64,000 nt of DNA. Origin: Azadirachta indica. Lineage: Eukaryota > Streptophyta > Magnoliopsida > Sapindales > Meliaceae. Position 1 is the stretch's first letter. Each line of letters begins with the position of its first letter. A model generated the notes under the pieces. The model was given only the letters and a program-made list of their open reading frames with translations, did no database searches and was not told the origin of the DNA. Both the position numbers and the translations under genes were made by a program. The stretch lies in the NCBI GenBank assembly GCA_022749755.1, contig CM040449.1, forward strand, positions 12,434,363-12,498,362, in the 5' to 3' direction. Of the stretch, positions 58,380 through 64,000 are shown in pieces.

Positions 58380-60887
58380 TAGGGGTGGCAATTTTGGACC
58401 TAACCCATGGATACAACACGAGCTTGACACGAAAATTCTGGATTTGAGTTGAGGTAAGTTGATACGATTAATAATCGTATTGATTCATGTCACCCATTTA
58501 TTAATCCAGTCGTGTTCGATTAGATCTTCTCAACTCGCCAGTCCGTTTAATGACAAGATTATTATTCGCGTAATCAAGTTTTGTCAACCCGTCAATTCAT
58601 TTAATGATATGCTTATTATTTAGGTAATTTGATCGTGTTAAACCGCCAACCCATTTAATGACACGGTTACTATTTTAAAAAAATTTGTGACTATTGAGAT
58701 TTGAACCCAAGTCTTCAAGGTTACCACTCTTATCAACTAAACAACTACCACTTTTTGATTTAAATTATAGATTTACTATATACTTATATATTAAAATATT
58801 TTATGTCCTTTTGTATTATAATTCTAAATTATTTTTCATAGTTTTAAATGTATTTATTTTTAACTAAATGTTAAAAATCAATAGTTACTTGTAAATACGA
58901 CAAAATTAAAATATTTTTAACTTAATATTTGATAATCATTATTTCGTAACAAATAATTTATAAATTTCTTATTATGTTTTATTTAACAATAATTTAATAA
59001 AGTTTATATATGTAACAATCAAACTTAAATATAGTCGTGTAAAGAAAATAAAATCATGTAATAATAAACATTTCTTCAAATAAAAGATATTCATATAGTT
59101 CCTCTATAGTAAATGGGAGTTCATTTTTAAAAAAAAGTGAAGACAAATTCATCGATTAATAATCTCCATTTCGATAAATTTTTGATATAATCTTAATTAA
59201 TTTTGTATACATAATTTATATTATCAAAATTTTTTTAGTAATTTAAGTTATTGTAGTATAATTTGAATACTTGTATATTTATCGTAGTTTGAGTTTATTG
59301 CGGAATGATCTATCCTTTATCATTGATAATTTAATAATGGCATGTAATTTTCTTAAAACTTTTCAAATTTAATTATTTAATACTTATTTAATTTTCAAGC
59401 TAAAGCGTATCATTTAATTTTCAAATTAAAGTGTATCAACATAAATACTTAAGGCATATTGTTTTGTATAATGTAGTTGCTCTTTATTATAATTGGAAGT
59501 TAATTATTTCAAGAAAAATGTGAAGATAAATTAACTAGATTAATACTCTTCATTTTGATAAAATTTTGACATAATCTTAATTAATTTATGATAAAAAAAC
59601 TTATTATAAATTAAGCCTATTGTAACACGATTCGAATATTTGCATATTTATCGTAATTTAAGTCTATTGGTAAATAATTTATACTTTGTGAATTGATCGA
59701 TAATAATATAGGTGACGTACTAATTAATTAGCATATTATTTTTCTAAAACTTTCAAATTTAATTGCTAACACTTATTAGTTAATAATATTAATATATGAC
59801 TATTACATTAATAAGATTATGAAAATTAATAACTATTTAATATGTTATTAAAATTAATAATTTTGTCAAAATGGATATATTAAATATTTATAAGTATGGG
59901 AGACTCAAAAATTAGAATTTCAACTACTAAATTAACTTAATCAATAAATAATTATGCATACACCATGTTATATACTATATACATTAGATGGATGATTAAA
60001 TGTGTGACAATTCCAAAAACTTAAAACAATAATGAGAAAAAATTATCTAATAAAAAACATCTAAATCAAAAATGGAAGGAAAAAATTTATTTAAACTTTT
60101 TGTAAAAAAATATTGCAAAAAGATATAAAAATAAATAACTACTTTTTATTAAGACTACAATTATTTTTATTTTTTTAAGAATAATTATTAAATAATATGT
60201 TTTTAGATAATAAAAAATTTTATAAAAAAAAAATATCCATAATTGGTTTTTGTAAACCATTATGGTCATAAATAGTTTTTATAAGAAATTTAAATTTTTT
60301 CTATTTCTTCTTTGAATTTATTGGAAAATTAAGAAAAAAACAGAAAAGAAAATAAAGGCATTACATTATGATTTTAATTTTTTATTTTTACTAATTTTTT
60401 AATTTGAAAATACATTTCATTAAATAATTTTATTTTAATTACTTGAAATTAGTTAGCATTCACAATTTAAAATAATTTTATGTAAAATAAGTTAACATTA
60501 TAAATAGAAAAACTTAAAATGTGATATAAATAAATAAAGCATTCACAATTTAAATAAAAATATGGTTGTAATTGAGTGGTTAAAATTATATTAAATTAAG
60601 GTTTTGAATTTGATTTTTTACGATTATAATTTTTTCCATTTAAATTAAATGGGTTAACGAGTCAACCCAATTACCTAAATAATAAATGGGTCAATCTAAC
60701 ATGATTGCTCGATTAAGAAATGGGTTAATAGATTGTATCATGTCACTTGTTTAATAAATAGATTGTTTTCAAATTGAAGACCTTTGATATAAATACTAAA
60801 TGAGTATATTCCGGTTGAGGACTGCTGACACGATCAACTATTTGACATTACCCAAACACGACCCGTAAACTCGAATTATCACCCCTA
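58380..60887. mobile_element. Non-autonomous hAT element, 2508 bp, inserted in TNP2
   Basis: The left end TAGGGGTGGCAATTTTGG and the reverse complement of the right end (TAGGGGTGATAATTCGAG) share eight leading bases plus AATT, and an exact 8-bp TSD (TACATGGA) flanks them. Both features are hallmarks of hAT elements. GC-richer subterminal zones carry repeated AACCCATTTAATGACACG-type words (58490-58680 and 60645-60760). The interior is very AT-rich and encodes no transposase. An internal diverged duplication (about 59086-59345 and 59466-59720) is noted separately. Confidence 0.93.
59086..59720. repeat. Diverged tandem duplication inside the hAT element
   Basis: 59086-59345 and 59466-59720 (offset about 375-380 bp) share phrases in the same order: GTGAAGAcAAATT, ATAATCTTAATTAATTT and GAATAcTTGcATATTTATCGTA-like. 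The copies are clearly diverged, so the duplication is old. Confidence 0.65.
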
Positions 60888-60895
60888 TACATGGA
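60888..60895. repeat. hAT target-site duplication, right (TACATGGA)
   Basis: Identical to 58372-58379. On the TNP2 coding strand both copies carry the S-M-Y codons of the interrupted protein. Confidence 0.92.
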
Positions 60896-61359
60896 AGTGG
60901 GTAATAAATTTTCTGATTGTAAAATATCCTGAAGACAACACAGTAAATCTAAAAAATTTTTATCTAACCATTCATGTTTGTCTCTAACATTGTATAGTTT
61001 AGCAAACCTAGATAATTTAATATATTTTGTGCATCCAAGGTAAAGTAGTTTCTTAGCGTCCTCCAACAAGTCTTTAAATAGAGTCATTATCATAGTATTT
61101 AAATGCATCATAGTATCTATGTAGGCAGGAATTTCAATTGATTTATTCCCTTTCCATGCCAAGTCCAAATACTGTAGTTTAGGTCAATACTCCAAATAAA
61201 CAAATTATTTATGATGGCCTGAAAAGTTTGAAACATGACATTGATACACTTTGTGCTCGAACATTTAATGTATTCTTGGTTTTTAGAATAAAGTATTACA
61301 AACTCCATAAATCTATCAACCCCATCCTTATATGTTTTTGACATTCTATCATGTTTCAT
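60888..61359 (-). pseudogene. CACTA TNP2 transposase, N-terminal part
   Basis: The minus strand from the 61359 region reads RMSKTYKDGVDRFMEFV, then IKCSSTKCINVMFQT and YSIWTWHGKG: the transposase-associated zinc domain that opens TNP2 proteins (usual form RxSxEYxxGVxxFLxFA, then CPCxxCxN and YxxWxxHGE). Two of its Cys are Ser here. A frame change near 61160 leads to the DDAKKLLYLGC-type block (DLLEDAKKLLYLGCTKYIKL), FAKLYNVRDKHEWLDKNF and LPTSMY, where the hAT element cuts in. The same S-M-Y recurs on the far side at 58372-58379 and the homology then continues. Confidence 0.88.
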
Positions 61360-61369
61360 TTATGATTTG

Positions 61370-63239
61370 GCTATGTTGTGTTAATAGATAATAAACCTAA
61401 AAAAGGACCCATAAGTTCGTAAATACATGTGCAATTTGCATGGTGTTTTATATCCTATATTTTTCCTAATGTGGCAGCATTTTAAGCCTAAGATAGGTAC
61501 TATTTACAGGCATAAACATAAGTGTTGTTTCCTTACAATGCAAATGTGGAAATTTTGGTTGCTATTTTAACTAAACATTAAGAAATTGATTTAAGTTAAT
61601 ATACTACTACATTTTATTAATTAATAATTAATTGGGTAAGCTTTGACTTTTTCTTTTTTCACTTTTGTTCTATTCTATACATACACTAACACTACTTTTA
61701 ATTTAAAAATTTTAATTTGTATTTTAGGTGTGTGAAAGCTTTCAGTTTTTGCTAGTTATTTGATACTATCCCATATATCCTATAAGTATACAAGGTCATT
61801 CAAGTAGTAAGTAGAAAGGAAGGGTTATTGTACTCACAAGAACTAAGTTTTTGAATTTTTTAAATTAAATACCGTGACTATAATAGATTAATTTTATTTA
61901 GGAAATTAAAAATTGTAAGAGCAAGCAAATATAAATAAAAATTACACAAAGGGAAACTAAATTTATTAACGAAAATAAAAATTAACTAATTAACTAATTA
62001 GAGAAAGAATGTGCAAAAATTGAAATAAAAAATAGTCCTAAGATTTTGATTTCACCTAACCCTTACCATATCTCTTCTAATTTTAGAATTTTCTAATTTT
62101 TCATTTTTTATTCACTAATCACCAGTTCTAAGTAAACTTGTTCCCTCTCTCAAGTGCCAAATTAAGTTTACTTTCAGTTAAACTAATCAATATTTCTATC
62201 TAATTGAATTAGCTTTACGCTCCTTAAATCTAACATGTTATTAATTTTTAGAAATTAATTCATCTTCTGATTTATTAATTTCCAAGTATTAATGTGATTA
62301 TCTAGTCATTGATGTTCTCCCAAATGCTCAAATTCCTTCATTAGTCAAAATATAGTAGAATTAGGTTACATCAAAATCCTAAAACATGAAATTTTAACCT
62401 AACATATTAACAATCAAACACAAGTTCATGATGAAATTCATCATCCTTAACAATCTAACAATAAAAATAAAATGAATTCCAAAACAAAAGTGAGAGTTTG
62501 ATAAGACAAAACTAGTGATAAAGGGCTTTCAAATCAATCTTCAAGTTTTCTTCCGAGGGCTTTCAAGCTTGATTCTTCCCTTTCTCTTTCTGAAATTTTT
62601 CCTTTGTTCTTTTATTTTCCCCTCTCTAAAAAGGTTGGCTTCTATTCTTGAATGACATCTTTTATATGGTGGCTGACATTCCAAAATTAAAAAAACCTAA
62701 GATCAACCAAATCTAGTCATTAAAAAGCTGATTCAAGAGCTAAAATTCGACTAAATTTCAGTTTAAAACAATTAGTTGCAGCGTAGAGATGCACCTGGAG
62801 TGGCGTGGCTGCGCCCTTGCTTCTGTTTGTGGGCGCACCATGCATTAATTCAGTATAATTTCAGTTGAGGCTTTCCATTGTTTTCTGTTAAGTCTCTAAT
62901 TCTTCAAATATTACATTTCAATATCTTAAATCTTTGTTTTTTCATTTAAGTTCTTAATTTCCTTTCATTTTGGTCCTTACATTTTCGTCCCAATTTTTTA
63001 TGACTTTTCCTTTTAGTCCCTTTTTTGTTAACTGCATCTTTACACAAAAACAACAAATTTCATTAAAGCAACACTATCAGTTGAGGGTTTTCAAATATAT
63101 TTAAGTTAAAAAGTAAAGAATAAATGAGTAAACCACTCACTTTTCATTATTTCACAAGCAAAGAGGCAATACAAGTTTTTGGTTTTCTTTTCATGATGTG
63201 TACTATATTTTGCACATATATATAGTTTAATTAGCCCAC
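61370..63239. other. CACTA 5' non-coding region with an unassigned retroelement-like block
   Basis: Between about 61740 and 63060 the sequence looks like a transcribed repeat: ATACAAGGTCATTCAAGTAG near 61790, a block with ordered phrases at 62040-62600, and a GC-rich patch at 62780-62840 (GGAGTGGCGTGGCTGCGCCC). I cannot name its family and find no frame. It may be a further insertion. Confidence 0.4.
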
Positions 63240-63252
63240 TTTTGTAGTAGTG
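63240..63252 (-). repeat. CACTA terminal sequence, right end
   Basis: Minus strand CACTACTACAAAA, a typical plant CACTA terminal inverted repeat start. Confidence 0.7.
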
Positions 63253-64000
63253 GTACTACATTAGCGGAAAGGTCATAACATTTTACATTTCACATTCAAG
63301 TTGTAAGAAAGTACTATTTATAATTTATGTATTTGAAGTTTTAAATTCTAGTTTTAAATTTGTTAATTTTAAATTGCAAGTGTGAAAGTAGTAATACATG
63401 TATTTTTTATTATATTCGCTTTGACCTAGGGGTAAATTTTATCATTAGTGCAAGCTTTAACCTGCTTTGTTCTTAGAGTATTTCTTCATACATCGACCCA
63501 ATTTATATATTCTAATGAGAAAAAGAATTAAGGATTATACAAATTGGTTTTTATATATGTCCATGGTATATTAATAAATTTCATGGACTTTTTCAGCCTA
63601 ACTGCTGTTGTTGTTTTATTGTTATTAAAAATCAACTTTCGCTACTGTTTTAAATATGCTATTACTTTCTCTTCTTGTTATCTAACCACAAGACAAATGA
63701 CACATCGCATTTTGTTTATATCAACTTTTGCTTAATAAATATTATGTGTGCCAATTAATTTACTATAGAAGCATAAAAGTGTATAACCCACCCTAGCACA
63801 AAGTTTGGTTGTTTTTTATACTCCAAATTTATAAAAATACTATATACACAGTTCACTAAAATTAACATGACATATGACAAACCAAAATGAGGACTGTCAC
63901 TCATTAAAACATAACAAGCAAATAGAAAGTATATTAAAATATACATAATAAATTTTTTATGTTATTTTTATCATATTCAACATGTATGAGATTAGGAAAA
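63253..64000. other. Flanking intergenic sequence
   Basis: No gene is seen. Short frames at 63544-63735 and 63755-63946 show no recognisable domain. Confidence 0.4.

Larger units (their letters stand above)
50376..63252 (-). mobile_element. Large CACTA (En/Spm) transposon, decayed, carrying a hAT insertion
   Basis: The right end is clear: the plus strand ends TTTTGTAGTAGTG at 63240-63252, so reading inwards it is CACTACTACAAAA, the usual plant CACTA terminus. The TNP2 transposase starts 1.9 kb further in, on the minus strand. The left end is less certain. TATTACTATTATAAAAAGGG at 50376 looks like a C-to-T-decayed terminus followed by palindromic subterminal words (TAGATAATATCTAT, TATGACAGACC, CATGACAG). 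The 3-bp flanks are ATA (left) and GTA (right), one transition apart. Excluding the hAT insertion the span would be about 10.4 kb, normal for an autonomous CACTA element. Confidence 0.6.

Overview
The window is plant nuclear DNA, almost certainly from a eudicot. It is strongly AT-rich and nearly all of it is transposon-derived or anonymous intergenic sequence. Two host genes are visible. At the left edge on the minus strand is the 5' end of a VIP1-like bZIP transcription factor gene (1-176). At 33796-34467 on the plus strand is an intact, intronless vacuolar iron transporter-like (VTL/nodulin-21 type) gene. The sequence alone does not fix the species.

Left third (0.48-18.3 kb). Upstream of the bZIP promoter lies an array of about 11 degenerate 75-bp tandem repeats. 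Small foldback (MITE-like) elements follow. Next is a three-level nest. An autonomous-type Mutator-like element (MULE) spans 4487-18295, with matching terminal inverted repeats (TIRs) and a perfect 10-bp target-site duplication (TSD). Its transposase gene is cut by a complete 7.1-kb Ty3/Gypsy retrotransposon (6507-13622, minus strand, two LTRs, 5-bp TSD ctatt) and by a 1.25-kb long-TIR element (14984-16238). The Gypsy pol frame runs into the 3' LTR, a feature I recall for CRM-type chromoviruses. Its integrase has lost a catalytic Asp and a zinc-ligand His.

Middle (18.3-44.6 kb). This part holds a CACTA subterminal fragment, a fossil hAT transposase (25.1-26.1 kb) with its right end at about 27.1 kb, and a MULE-type element with about 95-bp TIRs (28.6-30.07 kb) enclosing a GC-rich hairpin. 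The VTL gene comes next. After it are a Copia RNase H/3' LTR remnant (39.2-40.2 kb) and a separate, truncated Tork/Tnt1-like Copia (40.48-44.64 kb) that is itself interrupted by a 1-kb non-autonomous LTR element.

Right third (44.9-63.25 kb). Two short MULE-type elements with near-perfect 9-bp TSDs (44958-45634 and 48741-49527) sit among diverged copies of a local repeat block (about 36.7, 45.9 and 49.9 kb). From about 50.4 to 63.25 kb is a large decayed CACTA (En/Spm) transposon on the minus strand, with a TNP2-type transposase (61359 down to about 55780) and a second accessory reading frame. A 2508-bp non-autonomous hAT element (58380-60887) with an exact 8-bp TSD splits the TNP2 coding sequence.

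I recognise no tRNA, rRNA, CRISPR array or prokaryotic feature. No new cellular system is evident. The value of the window lies in the layered transposon record and the few structured repeats that host genes do not explain.
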